Below the pieces are notes generated by a model. That model worked only from the letters and a program-made list of their open reading frames with translations, ran no database searches and was not told the origin of the DNA. A stretch of 64,000 nt of DNA from Isoperla grammatica (taxonomy: Eukaryota > Arthropoda > Insecta > Plecoptera > Perlodidae): NCBI GenBank assembly GCA_945910005.1, contig OX246745.1:12203706-12267705 (forward strand). Direction: 5' to 3'. How positions within the stretch are numbered: position 1 is the stretch's first letter; every line of letters begins with the position of its first letter. This document shows positions 38,040-50,950 of this stretch, one piece after another. The translations under genes and the position numbers were made by a program.

Positions 38040-38460
38040 CAGTAACACCTCGATTATCCGAGGATGGGACCGATCGATGCTCGGTTAAAAAAAAATCGGA
38101 TTATCCGGACTTTCTTGTTTATCTCCTCCCAGCAGATCTCTACAGTGTGAAAATGATATTTTAAGTGTAAAAATTGTTAAACACTATTAAAAGAACAAAA
38201 AAAATTATCTATGATATTTGACTGCACAATTGATAAAAAATAGCTCATAAGTATGTCATGGGATTGGAGAGACTGATTGGAGTGAGTGCCTAGTTTCAAG
38301 ATGAGGTAAGTATTGGAGTGAAAGGACCTACATGAAAGAATTTATTAATGACGAACATAGTACATGCATAACATTCAGAAACAAAGACGTAAAGAATAAA
38401 AAAAGGGCGCCTGAAAGCATCTCAGATAACACGGAGTCTCGGATAATCGAGATCTTAATG
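38040..38460. mobile_element. pogo/Tigger-type MITE (421 bp)
   Basis: The left end begins CAGTAACACC and the right end, inverted, CATTAAGATC; both continue with an identical CTCGATTATCCGAG. Both ends are flanked by TA. The CTCGATTATCCG motif within CAG-starting inverted repeats is the familiar terminal signature of pogo/Tigger elements. An extra CGGATTATCCGGAC lies just inside the left end. The interior has no DDE transposase, so this is a deletion derivative. Confidence 0.88.
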
Positions 38461-38563
38461 TATTTGAAAACCTTTTAAAACCAGTGTTTATTTCTTATGA
38501 AACAAACTGTCGGTTAGTAACCACTTTTTCAGTATTGTGCATTCTTCTAAAGATATTACTAAA

Positions 38564-39549
38564 ACCTGTTAATTTTTCGCAGATTTGTTATTAAGACTAC
38601 CGTTAATTTTTCGCCGATTTATTATTGAGACTACCGTTAATTTTGCGTAGATTTACTATTGAGACTGCCGTTAATTTTGCGTAGATTTATTATTAAGACT
38701 ACCGTTAATTTTGCGTAGATTTATAATTGAGACTACCGTTAATTTTGCGCAGATTTATTATTAAGACTACCGTTAATTTTGTGCAGATTTATAATTGAGA
38801 CTACCGTTAATTTTGCGAGGATTTATTATTAAGACTACCGTTAATTTTGTGCAGATTTATTATTGAGACTACCGTTAATTTTGCGCAGATTTATCATTGA
38901 GACTACCGTTAATTTTGCACAGATTTATTATTGAGACTACCGTTAATTTTGCGCAGATTTATTATTGAGACTACCGTTAATTTTGCGCAGATTTATTATT
39001 GAAACTACCGTTAATTTTGCACAGATTTATTATTGAGACTACCGTTAATTTTGCGCAGATTTATTATTGAGACTACCGTTAATTTTGCTCATATTTATTA
39101 TTGAGACTACCGTTAATTTTTCACAGATTATTATTGAGACTATCGTTAATTTTGCACCAAATTTATTATTGAGACTACTGTTAATTTTGCGCAGATTTAT
39201 TATTGAGACTACCGTTAATTTTGCGCAGATTTATTATTGAGACTACCGTTTATTTTTCGCAGATTTATTATTGAGACTACCGTTAATTTTGCGCAGATTT
39301 ATTATTGAGACTACCGTTAGTTTTGCGGAGATTTATTATTGAGACTACCGTTAATTTTGCGCAGATTTATTATTGAGACTACCGTTAATTTTGCGCTGCT
39401 TTATTATTGAGACTACCGTTAATTTTGCGCAGATTTATTATTGAGACTACCGTTAATTTTTCGCAGATTTATTATTGAGACTACCGTTAATTTTTCGCAG
39501 ATTTATTATTGAGACTACTGTTAATTTTTCGCAGATTTATTATTGAGAC
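38564..39549. repeat. 34-bp minisatellite, about 29 copies
   Basis: The unit is GAGACTACCGTTAATTTTGC followed by GCAGATTTATTATT. Copies vary at GCGC/TCGC/GTGC/GCAC and at GAG/AAG before ACT; one or two copies have small indels. Variants (TATTAAG and ATAATTGAG) alternate in the left third, suggesting a higher-order two-unit amplification there. It begins about 100 bases after the pogo/Tigger-type MITE. Non-coding. Confidence 0.95.
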
Positions 39550-42500
39550 TATACCTATACTCGTCGCCGTAAACAAGAGTTTTCTCAAAAATGTCCCACT
39601 TAGATTTGTGGCTTCAATAAATATTTCCCTGTCTAGTGCGAAGCGGGTTCAACACTTCTAACAAGGGAAATATCCAACCGGCAACCATATCTCCCAACTC
39701 ATTACTCTCATAAATCACTCATGCACTGCTAGTTTGTTTGCTGTGATTTCCTTTTCCGATATCGGCTTTATGTCATCTACGTTTTCTACATTCATCTTAA
39801 TGTCAAATTAATAACAGACATAAAAATTGTCTTCGTTTACCTTAAATATAATCTTTAGCTCTGTAACTCAATTGAATCCTGTAAATTTCTTGAGACATAT
39901 GCTATACGTACTAAATTTATTTGTCATTAAAGAGAAACGAATCGTATTCAAAAACGTTACTAGATCTACAATGGTAATATTAGGATAATTTCGACCTCAG
40001 AGAGTGTAATGGGAGTTTGAAATACTGTGGTGTATAGGTATTGAAAGTCCAACAGTTGTGGACAAATACAGACATGTAGGTACATGTTGTGATAGTTAAC
40101 GATAGTGTATCCATATTGTGGTAAGATGCGTGGATGCAATATTAGCCTTTTCTGTTCAAATAATTTCGGTCTTTTTACGATTTTTTTTTATTTCAATTCA
40201 ATTACAAGAAAGTGGCTGCGTTATCTAATTCAAATAATTCACTAGTCAGTTAGTATGTTTCTAGTGACATCAGTCTTGTTGGAATCTATGTGGAAATAAA
40301 AACTACTGCAGGTTGTTTTTCCAACACCACTTGTGCAATAATAGTTAAAACAGATAGGGACTTTTTTCAAAGTAAATGATCTATGGATACATTATTATTA
40401 GCATCCTGTTTCATGTATTACATCTCTTATTCCTAGGTTGACGTACTGTAATGTAGTAGCCACTAAAAAGGGATATAATCTTCTTTTAAGGGGGTTGTAT
40501 TCTATCGAGTAGTACCGTGAACTGGCACCGCGTGCTCTATAGTGTCGCGTGTGTGGATCACTCGCAATGCATCATGGGAACAGACAAACCTAGCGGACAG
40601 CAGTCATAATTAACCCAAGATGACATTCAAGCATAGCGTACTAACCAGACTAGTCATCATTCTGTTCTTTCCTGACAACCGTTTTATGTCGTATGCAATT
40701 TGTGTCTCTTTGATTTGTTCTTTTTTGGGCCAGTTTATTTCATGAACACACGTTTCTGTCAAGATTTGAGACTGTTCCTTATTAAATTGAGTTTTTAATA
40801 TGTTTATTCTTCATTTCACTTCATTTACATCGTTCTACCATCACAAGATATTAATTGTTTGTAATTAATTCATGTCTTATAAGTTTGTTTTAATCTCCGT
40901 TTAGATCTCATACAATTATAATAACGTGTCAGAATAGACAGAATTCTCTATTTCTGCCCTAAAAAATTACTTCCGTCTTATAAATCAACCGGACATAATC
41001 AACTAAATGGTTGATAAATACTGTTAAGGTCAACGGTTAATATACGTTGAACTATAGTGGATCCAATAAGTCAATCAAGATTACATTGAAACTGTTTCAT
41101 CACTGCAGTCCGTAATCATGATGAGAAACGGTTGATCTATGAAATAAATGTGAAAACGAAGGACACTGACACTAACATGTAGCCTACGCCTACTGAAAAG
41201 TATCTAGTGCACCACTAACGAACTCTCGTTTATTTGAAAAATAGAAACCGTAACAATTAATGTAATATTTAAAACATTTAACTACAGTTTCTATTTTTCT
41301 ATTTCTACTACATCAAATTTGGGTAATTATCACTTTTTCAAGATTGTGAGATATTACTAAAAATCATCCTCGCCCTCTCTTGCTACCTCCGTCTAGCTCC
41401 TGTAAGTATAATATAATCTTATGTGTCTAGGGAGGGATCCAGAAGACAGGTCGAAGTTTCTCTCTACTCTGTCGATACCATCCATCACAATTACTTCACG
41501 TGTCGCTAATGCCTCCCCCTCCCCCCCCCCCCCCCCCCAACGGCCCCTAAAGGTAGAGCTAACCAGTGCCAGGCAGCATGCATTCAATCACAACATTCTC
41601 AACGAGTTCGGAGAAATATGAAGCTAATATAAAACATCTTTGTATCTGATTCTTGGAAGGGCGGGATCGTCTTGTTTGGCTGCCATTTCTGTTCCAAACT
41701 TCTGACGCACAGACTATATACAAGCAACAGCACATATGATATACTATCAATTTAAATGACACAGATCAATACATCTGTCATCCGATTAACTACTTTGAAT
41801 AGTCCTGACGTGACTATTTTTAGATGTTTCGGAGGATTTTAACTTTAGGGGGAAATGTATCTTGATTATCTATTTGCACATAGTGCTCCATAACAAATGA
41901 TTAGACAATAAAGATAAAAAATCAAAAACTTTATGTGAACTCGAAGTTTTGGAGTCATTATTAGCTCCATTTCTGCTGTGTTTCAGAATATTTGACAAGA
42001 AGAACTATCAGACGCAAAGAAATATTTTGAACTATACACCTGGCTAGCAAATGATGGAATGTATTAATCGTGTAGTATGATAAAATACGCGGTAAGACTC
42101 AGTAAATGTAAAAGTAGCCTTCTTCTGACGAAAAGTACGTTGCACACAAAGCTCTTGCCCAAGACTTGGCTGGCGAGTGGGTAGAAAAAGCTATCAAATC
42201 AAAGGCGTTGCACAATGCACAATGCACATGACTTGTGAGTTGGGACCTTCTGCAGTGAAAGCAGGAATACACATTATGATCAACGCAGTATCCTAAGCTT
42301 TTACACCCGAAAAGTATACCTGAAACACAGACAGAATGAGATAAATTTTTTAGAATATAAAATTGTATCTTAGAGAGGCACAAAATTTAACATCGAATAC
42401 TGAATTACTCTCTCTTGCAAGAGGCGTATATGCCAAACAGGAGCGTCCCTCTAACTGCTCTGAAGTGGTGTCTACCTTATATACGAAACGAAGTAGGTAA

Positions 42501-45500
42501 ATTTTCTTCGTACATACAAAACAGTATTTCGCAGAAGGATTTCCCTTCTAACAGCTAAACACGATTTAATAGTTTAAAGGTAGCCTAATACCTCAAAGCT
42601 CCCCAAAGCATTTGGGTAATTGATCCACTAGCATTGTCCTTAAATCAAATAGAAATTGAACTAATCCATTACGTGTTGATATCCCCGCGTACTAGATACT
42701 AGACGTGTAAAATAGTCTACCTAAAGAGACAAGGAGATATGAGGCCTGACAGGATGATAAGTTAGTGGGGTTACTCTGCCATGAAGGAATAATTCATTCA
42801 GACCATTTATCATAGGAAATTAAATGGTTAACTAAGTAATTATTGATGTTTTCGTGTCAGGTTTAGTGGAAACGTTCATTTTAAGTTTTACACAACAAAA
42901 GAAGTTTACTTATTGTTCAAAGCGTGATCAGATACGTATATTGAGGCGATGAGTTAGCATATAATTGTGCATTTAAAACGAGCCTACGGCTTTAGAAGAG
43001 TTGCCTAGATCATTACACTAAATGCGTTTTGGCTATAATCTACTGTGATTGCATCTTTATGAGTCACGAAACTTATTTTTAAAACATTACACTTAAATTG
43101 TAATAGGTCTAGCTCATATTTCCGCCCCATTTTCGCTAATATTTACTTTGATGAGTCTGATTAAGTTGCAACGATTATAATGTATGTAGTCTTGATTTAG
43201 ATTGTGATAAAGGCATTTTTTGACAGAAAATTGCTCGAAACTGTGAAAATTTGGGCATTTGAGTTGATACCTTGTTTTTGGCAATCCTCACTTTGTTGCA
43301 TTTTGTTGAACAGCTTTGTTTGATACATAAGAACATGAGTAAATTTTTACAGAGTTTTACGAGTATAACTCTTACGGTTTATTGTAGTTGTAATAATGAC
43401 ATGACCCCCCCCCCCCCATCCTTTCTCATACAAGGAAATGATAACATGATTGACATACACAAACCCCCATACTTTTCCACCATCCACCTCTATACACAAG
43501 TTGGTATGTAAACTAGCACAGTTATCGCAGTGTGCAAAAAGACGTATGAATTCTCCGAAGACTTGAAAAATAACTGATATTTTCCTGCTTGAGGCAATAC
43601 TTCCATCTAAGTGAAGGATATTTAAAACTAAAAGCCATATACGTGACGCTTACTGCCCTGGGGTTTTCAGTCGGGAAACAGAGGTTTTATATTTGAATAA
43701 AATAACAATACTGATTCTCAGTGTCAACAAAACTTATTGAAATGGGATTTATAGCGCAGCGATCAACTTGAGGCGGGGACTCCCTCTCGTCTTTAGGGTC
43801 TCCAAGATATAACTTTCAAAATTGGAAACGGAGAAACAGTCAATGAAGTTGTGAATAGAAAAGAGTTTTGTGGTTGTGAACGAGATTCGGTTCATGTAAG
43901 TATAGTGGTTATGACTCTTTGAGGGAGCGAAAAGAGCAATCGAACTTTACTCGTCGATATTTAAAAGTATCGATTGTTTTCTGTAAGGGGGCCGGGGGGG
44001 GGGGGGTGGTTTTAATGAATCGTCTGATGGTAACAAGAAGCCTAATTTATCTGACGAGGTTATCTGTTATTTTTTGGTGTAAAACTTGTTTGTCGTCTAA
44101 TTCTTGTTCTTGCGCTTTGAGTGAGTCCAGACGTTGAGTGGGTGCGAAGGTGTTGAGTGAGGCAGTGTCTATAGAACGCGCCCGAAATGCTTGAGGGAAA
44201 AAAAATAAATTTAAGAAATCATCAAATAAAATTTGAAAAACAGAAAGTTACTACCATTGAAAAATGTCAAATTGTTAGCAAAATGTATCTATAGATATTC
44301 CTAAAAAGTAATATTTGACTGTTTTGTCAATAGTCAGTGTGCATCAAAACGTAACTTTGTCATCCTCTAATATCGTACTTTATAAATCATAAGTTACAAG
44401 TATCTGTATTAAAAAATAAAATCAACCAACAGCCGACAAAAAGTGGATGTGTAACAAATGATGATTCATACCCAAGTTCCCGATGAATGAAATTCCTTCT
44501 GTTGTAAGTTGTAACTAGGTTGGAAAGTCAAGTGGTTGCCATTCCTAGTCCAGGCACGCGAAACTTTCCCATATACGAACAAACTGGCTTCTTCTTTTAC
44601 ATGCGGATGTTGTCTTGGGCGGCAGAGGGTAGGGGGAGGGTTAAACTACTTGAACTAGGACCATAGCTCGTCGTCAGCCAAAAGGGATCAACCTCAAATT
44701 ACGTGGCGAAGACTTGACTTCCATGCGGCGGTGATGAGGACACACAAGTAATCCTCACCGTGCCTGCCACACTATTTTTAACGGGTACTTTGTATTCAAC
44801 GGGCGCCGGCCCCGAGGTTTGGCCCCGGCGACGTTCCCTTCTTTCGCTTTACTTTTTTTGTTTCTTAAAAATGAAAGAGCACTTTTTGATGCTTAGTGGT
44901 GGGAGGAGGCTGCCATACCCTACCCCTTCGTGTCAAAAGGGGCTTCAAGTTAAGCCCTCTTCCGAACTATGTTTTGATTTACGGCGAAAGTATGGGAGAA
45001 CGTGGGACATGGGTGCCCCATATAGTAATAACTTAGTTAACTTGATATTGCACTCTAGAAGTAAAGCTAGCGTGCTCTTAACCTACAAAGCTTGTGTAGA
45101 GAGGGATGTTTAAATAATGACAAACATTTGCATAGCCTGAATACTTTCAAACAAGGCAATATATGGCGTATACTACTCTTGAGGGAGCGGACGATGGGGA
45201 GCGAAGAATATTTGCTTTATGTTCGTGGCGGATATATTATGGTTAACACGTAATGCGTTTCGAACGGGTGGGGGGAAATGGGATCAACTACGCAGGCCAC
45301 GATGCAAAACTCTACTTAGTCAATGTATTATTCTGTGTTTACTTCTTTATGAATGTAGTGCGACATACGAGACGAGAGGAGGAGAGATGATGGATGAATA
45401 TCTCATCCCCCCATTGCTGGTTCCCAACTCCTGTTATTTGGTCCCGTACACGGCTCGCGTTGAGAAACTATGAAGCAAAGATAGTAAGATATACCCTGTC

Positions 45501-46287
45501 GGGTGCTTTGAAGTATCTTCAGTCCGGTGTCGGTAGATAGGGGTATAACTTGCCCCGAAACAACCATACAGATGCGATTTTTATAGATTAGTTATTCGTG
45601 ACCAACCGCAAAATTGTTGGACTATTGCTTTTTCGACTGAACATATTATCATAGACTATGCTTTATGAAAACGAAACCGTAAACCGTTTTAGGCGCCAAT
45701 AAACCGTTTACCCGTAAAAAATAAACCGTTTCATAAACAGTCTTTGTAAAAGCGATATGCTCGAGATTTCGATATTAAAATGCGACCTGCAAAAACGCCG
45801 ATTCCCTTGTCGCACGCATAGCGTAACTCAAAATTACGGGGGAAGTTACATTTATGACCCCCCACCCACGGTATATTAAGGTGGGTCAATGTTTTAGGCA
45901 TTAGATTACTCACGAATTATATTTATTCAATATATTGGCATAAGCACTGGCACTGCTAAAAGTCTTTTGTCCTATGAGAAACACTAAATAAAAGCTCCAA
46001 TTTTCAGCAACCAATTTTCAGAGTGGATCAATCATAGTTCAGAATGTTTTACAACTCTGATTGAAAACAACTGTCTATACCATCACGTCTGACAGTTCTG
46101 TGAACACTTTCTTATAAAAACATTAATTACAAATCTGTGATCGAAGAGGAGGCCCCTCTTCAATCACAGATTTGCGGTCGCGACCAGGACCACAAATTAC
46201 CCGTCGACCACTACGGGTCGCAGTCCAGGTCGCGGTCGCGGGGCCCGTGTGCACTGCACACTGCACACCTTGCATCACAGTGACAAT
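39550..46287. other. Gene-free sequence with poly(C)/poly(G) tracts
   Basis: C runs at about 41517-41538 and 43405-43417, and a G run at about 43995-44006. The two longest open frames (44760-45113 and 45219-45473, plus strand) have no recognisable motif and no flanking splice pattern. I could not identify any gene. Confidence 0.55.
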
Positions 46288-46651
46288 GTCTACTTGATCT
46301 CCGCCTAGCGGAGGCTCGTCGAACTCCCAAGTTAGGTCGTCGCAAGGGAACCAAAATCGTTATTTTGTATCCCACTAAAAAAATTGTTTTAATAAATATC
46401 CGTTGTAGATCATGTAATACAATACTTAAAGCACCTAAAAGAGAAATTTTGATAGAATATAATGATTGAAGATTACAAAATATGATGATTTTTCCTTTTT
46501 AGGAGGTAATTCTATTTGACAGATCACATCATTTGTTTTCTTTCACATTTCTCCCATTTGAATAACATGTGATTTTTAACATTGTGGAACGGACTGCGAC
46601 GACCTAACTTGGGAGTTCGACGAGCCTCCGCTAGGCGTAGATCAAGTAGAC
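46288..46651. repeat. Inverted repeat, 56-bp arms with one mismatch
   Basis: Arms at 46288-46343 and 46596-46651 contain GTCTACTTGATCT and CGAACTCCCAAGTTAGGTCG (inverted on the right). The spacer of about 250 bases is AT-rich, while the arms and the flank at 46165-46240 are CpG-rich. This is probably a foldback MITE; no clear target duplication was found. Confidence 0.88.
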
Positions 46652-47769
46652 CTTGCACAGTGAGTGCCGCTACTGAATGTGGGTACACCCTTCTTGTTTT
46701 TCTGTTCTCCCGTATAGTTGGCGCCTTTCGCTTTTGGAACATGGTTAAAGATTGTTGGTAAAGGAATCCCTTTTGCTGATCTGATACTAATGATTATAAG
46801 ATCATTGATTGGCGATGTCCATTCATGTATTATGTATATGTCCACGGAACGATAAATTGCAATTGAAAAGGAAGACGCTCAAACTCACAGTCAATGAAAT
46901 GAGGCATATTAAAAATTATGCCTGATTTGATTTGATTATCTGATTGAAAATCGCTGTTAAATTTCCGGTAACTTGACCACCGCAAGGGGTATGATGATGT
47001 AAATCAAACCTTCACCCTGACTTATGGTTTTTGTTGGTCGTTGTTTTTCGCATTCAAGAAAGAATTTATTACTAAAGTTAGTATTTGTATTTTTTGGTGT
47101 TTATCGACGTACTCGACAACTAGGCCTACGACTTCGAGATAACAATATTTAGTGCAGACAAATTATTACGGTAAAGAAGTTTTTATAATCTCGTCGCGGT
47201 TGGTAGCTGCTGCGATCTAGTGGTGAATATGTGAAACAAACTCCGACTGTTGGTAACAATGGTCGGCAAAGAGAACCAGCCTTTACGTAACTAACTGTTC
47301 ACTAGTGCTACCTATCGGCGCTTTGGTAATCCTTTCAGAGCTACCGTCTACAAAACGCGTCATAATAACACCGTCATAATTTTCAATTTATGTAAGGTAA
47401 CGATTAACACTTTTTCCAATTCAAGTCTCTCTTTTCTATAATAACAAGTTCTACATTAGGACATTTGGACATTAAACACTGTTTTACGAAATTTTAACTA
47501 GAAGCGAACAAATCTAATACATAAATAATTTTAATATGTAGCACCAACGTCCCTTAATGTGTGAGATAATTGATAGCGTTCCTTTAGTACGGATGCTAAT
47601 CGCGAGTGAAGTTTATTGAGTGTTCAATGCTCGCAACCATTACCAGGGAGAACACATATTTCGAACATACATGCGGCAAAACAGAGGGGGGTTTGCTAGT
47701 CGAGGCCCCCCCCCCCACGGTATAAACCAAAAGGAAAAGTAGGTGGTTATTATTTTGTATTGGATCACT

Positions 47770-47770
47770 T

Positions 47771-47802
<32 letters not shown>

Positions 47803-47876
47803 AATCGTCATCGTCGTCGTCATCATCGTCGTCGTCGTCATCGTCGTCATCGTCACCGTCATCGTCATCGTCGTCG

Positions 47877-47911
<35 letters not shown>

Positions 47912-47912
47912 G

Positions 47913-47977
<65 letters not shown>

Positions 47978-48032
47978 GTCATCATCGTCGTCGTCATCGC
48001 CATCGTCGTCATCGTCGTCGTCGTCGTCGTCG
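47770..48032. repeat. (TCGTCA)n / (TCG)n microsatellite
   Basis: About 263 bases of TCG and TCA trinucleotides, mostly as hexamer TCGTCA. It gives poly-Asp, poly-Arg/His and poly-Met/Thr frames on the two strands. No flanking coding context is visible, so I treat it as a microsatellite. Confidence 0.95.
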
Positions 48033-48139
48033 TACACATGATGTTATTGCAACGAAAGCAATACAATACTAGTGGCAGTGGTAAATTTTTAAAATAATAA
48101 GTGGGCGGACCGCTCGACGATCTTCTTCCTCGGCGGGGA

Positions 48140-48166
48140 GGGGGGGGGGGGGGGGGGGGAGGGGGG
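48140..48166. repeat. Long poly(G) tract
   Basis: About 20 consecutive G, one A, then 7 G. It is one of about fifteen homopolymeric G or C tracts of 10 or more bases in this otherwise AT-rich window. Confidence 0.9.
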
Positions 48167-48351
48167 GTCATGGGGTCTTGTGGTTTGTCGTTTTATATAA
48201 TACAAATTATGGAATCACTGAAAAATTGGAAAATCTTTCAAAATACTTACACGAAGCTGAGTGTAGGTGTTCGTGTATTAGTACCACACATCAGCATCCA
48301 AGCGACTTGCATATTGGGGACTTTTAGGGACTTTTTCCAAAGAAGGAGTGA

Positions 48352-48393
48352 GAGGACGCGTCCGCCCACGAAAAAGTGGGTAGACGCGTCCTC
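48352..48393. repeat. Short hairpin, 18-bp arms, 6-base loop
   Basis: GAGGACGCGTCCGCCCAC, then GAAAAA, then GTGGGTAGACGCGTCCTC: 16 of 18 positions pair. It is GC-rich in an AT-rich setting. There is no adjacent gene to make it a terminator; its role is unknown. Confidence 0.7.
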
Positions 48394-48754
48394 CCTGAAA
48401 TTAACCACTGACTAGTATTACTATCAACAACACAGTAATGTTTATTATTGAACGGATGAGAGAGAAGGTTATGGATATGTTTAATGAAACGAAGAGGATC
48501 GTGTAGTTGGACGCATGTTGAGGCGTGAAGCAATACTAAAGAACATAGTTGAAGGGCAGGTGGATTGTGGAATGTAAAAATAGTGGTGACAGACCAATAT
48601 TGTATTACAAACATGTAATACTCCACACGAGTTGTAATGGATACAGTAATGAACAGACTCGCGGACAAGGTGGATATAGAATACTCACACCGACACAAAA
48701 TGCATCTTTGCAAGTAAAACATTAAAACTTACTTATAATCGGATTGTTTACTAA

Positions 48755-49593
48755 GGTCCAGTCTTACAATGTCCCAATTACTACTTATTCGTCGAATAGC
48801 TTGTTGTCTCCATGGCAACCACCAATCAAACCCTTGAAATCGTAACACTGAAAAATCACAACTTTTCACTGATGGTCAATTTTTTTTTTAATTAAATACT
48901 ATATTTTATCAGTTTTCTCTTAAAGCAATTTAATTTGAAGTTCACGCTAATATTATATGCCAAATAAATTATTATGTTGTGTCTCTGCGCGCTTGAACTG
49001 CGTGAATTCACGCATTCAACGGCCTGTAACTTCTTAACTTTTTTGCAACATTCATCAATTTACAAATCCCTACTCCTTTTTTTTGTCTGGACCCAGACAT
49101 CTGTTTTTTTGTGTATGTGTTTAATACAGTAGGAGGCTCAAAACACGGATCTCAAATGTTGGATACCATGTATGGTTTGGTTTAAAAAAAATAATTAATA
49201 TAATATATATATTAAAATCTTAAACTTTGAATATATGTGAATGTAAAGGTATACATAAAGAAATATAAGACATTTATGAAGAAAGTCTCATCCAATTTGT
49301 GTTCTATGTGTTCTTATCTCAATGTAAAAAAAAAAAAAAAAAAAAAAATGAAAAATGAAAACGAAGTAGCAATTTCCCTAGCTGTCAACAATTTTGACAA
49401 ATTTGTTTGCACAATTTTGAAAAATGAAAGAAAAAAATTTTTGTTCTCTCCAAAACTAATTTTTAGGGAAAATACATGTTGTATCAAAATGTTAATACAT
49501 TTGCTCATAATCTGTAGAAGATAAGATTTTCAGTGTACCTTCCCCTTAATTGCTACAAATAACTTTCTTATTAGGAGATTGTAAGACCAGCCC
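48755..49593. mobile_element. PIF/Harbinger-like MITE, copy 2 (839 bp)
   Basis: It is flanked by TAA on both sides (48752-48754, 49594-49596), a clean 3-bp target duplication. Left end GGTCCAGTCTTACAATGTCC; right end, inverted, GGGCTGGTCTTACAATCTCC. It shares both subterminal regions with copy 1 but has a longer interior, including an A homopolymer of about 23 bases at 49326-49348. The interior frames are low-complexity and do not look like a transposase. Confidence 0.88.
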
Positions 49594-49883
49594 TAAGTGT
49601 GGCAGTTCCACATTACGTTGCCACCCATTCGTATTGCGTTCAGTTCTCATTGGCGCACATTTATTTCACGATTATAAATCCCAATTTAGAATATAATAGA
49701 AAGGGACTTTATTTTTAAACAGAGAAGTTACACACAACTTCGAGGTTCGAACCGAGTTCTCTTCCATTTAATCAATGTCGGTTCCAGACACAGGTTCACA
49801 AAAATATAGATGAAAAATATAGTTACATGTTTGTAATACTAAATAGTTTGAATTGCTATTCATAGAAGTAAATCCCAGTATTC

Positions 49884-50005
49884 ACCTGATGACTGAGGAA
49901 AATCTCGGCTAACCTCTTCAGTCAAGATTGTCGGTAGCGGGTATCGAACCGGCAACCTCCCGAATTAGAGTCTCGTGTGCTACGCTTTGAACGGTTAGAA
50001 CTGTT
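49884..50005 (-). mobile_element. Truncated SINE (5' half), same family
   Basis: Read on the minus strand this is the tRNA-like head (GAGACTCTAATTCGGGAGGT, then GCCGGTTCGATACCCGCTACC) followed by the diverged start of the body (TCTTGACTGAAGAGG, TTTTCCTCAGTC). The 3' half is missing. Confidence 0.75.
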
Positions 50006-50849
50006 GTGTATTTAAATTGATTGATATTTGGTAGATGCGCAAAGATATAGGTATATTATTATGAACGGTTAATTCTACATGTATTGTTTTCATTCTTGCC
50101 TCTTTGTTGTCAGTCAATTCATTTTATGTATGTGCGCTTTAGAGTACTTATCCAGCATTCTAATCTACTGTTTTCCTTCAGTTCAATTATATTCTTTAGT
50201 ATTGCTTTGTACCTTGAGGTGTGTCCACTGTCCAAGTAACGATCCCACCTGTGTTAGTGGGAGCATGTAAAGGTACTCTAACAATCTACTGCTGCTGTAT
50301 TGCTTGCTTCTGTCACTCGAGCATATACGACACTTTATATCGTGACACAAAAAAACATGCAATCTTGACATTTCGTTTTATTATTTACACGCAAAGAAAT
50401 CTAGTTCATGTAGACTAAGTTTTATATCTCATTAAATTGTCATTTAATGGGTAAAACTACAGAATTGCGAGATAAAACCATTCGATATGTATAAAACCTA
50501 TAAAGATTATTGTATAGAGTGGAACAAGATTATGCAAATATTCGTTTTATTTTCTGCATATTATGTAGCAACATAGTGCTCTGTGGCTCTATGCCATGAT
50601 TTACCTGGAAGTTTTACTGTAACCACGTATTTTATGGATTCGAGTTAAAAGATGTTTTTGCTTTCAAAGTTAACGTAATTTTATTGCTTTCATGACGAAA
50701 GTTTGCGAAAGTTGACAATAAAACGTGAATGCACGTGGCGTCTTAATGACCCTCTAGTAAGTAGCTTAGGATTTTGATTATTTATTGTTGAACTACGTAC
50801 TCGACAGCTTAGGTCATATGACGTCTTCCCAATAATATCCATTGTAAAT

Positions 50850-50950
50850 AGCGGAGGTCGTCATAAGGGGAGTCAAGTGGAACAGTGGGGGAAAGGGACA
50901 GGGTCTCTTTTTGTCGCCTCTTACGACTGGTAAATGGTGTTAGAGATTGA
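50850..50950. mobile_element. Possible decayed LINE 3' fragment, opposite orientation
   Basis: GTCGCCTCTTACGACTGG here matches the inverse of CCAATCGTAAGAGGCGATC at about 8918. There is nothing else to name the family. Confidence 0.3.

Noticed and set aside
38564..39549. CRISPR-like array at the 34-bp repeat
   Set aside because: Head-to-tail units with point differences only; a minisatellite.
44760..45113. 117-codon plus-strand open frame
   Set aside because: No recognisable motif and no supporting neighbour; this length is expected by chance in 64 kb.
47596..48171. Open frames of poly-Asp, poly-Arg/His and poly-Thr/Met on both strands
   Set aside because: All come from the (TCGTCA)n microsatellite; no flanking coding sequence.
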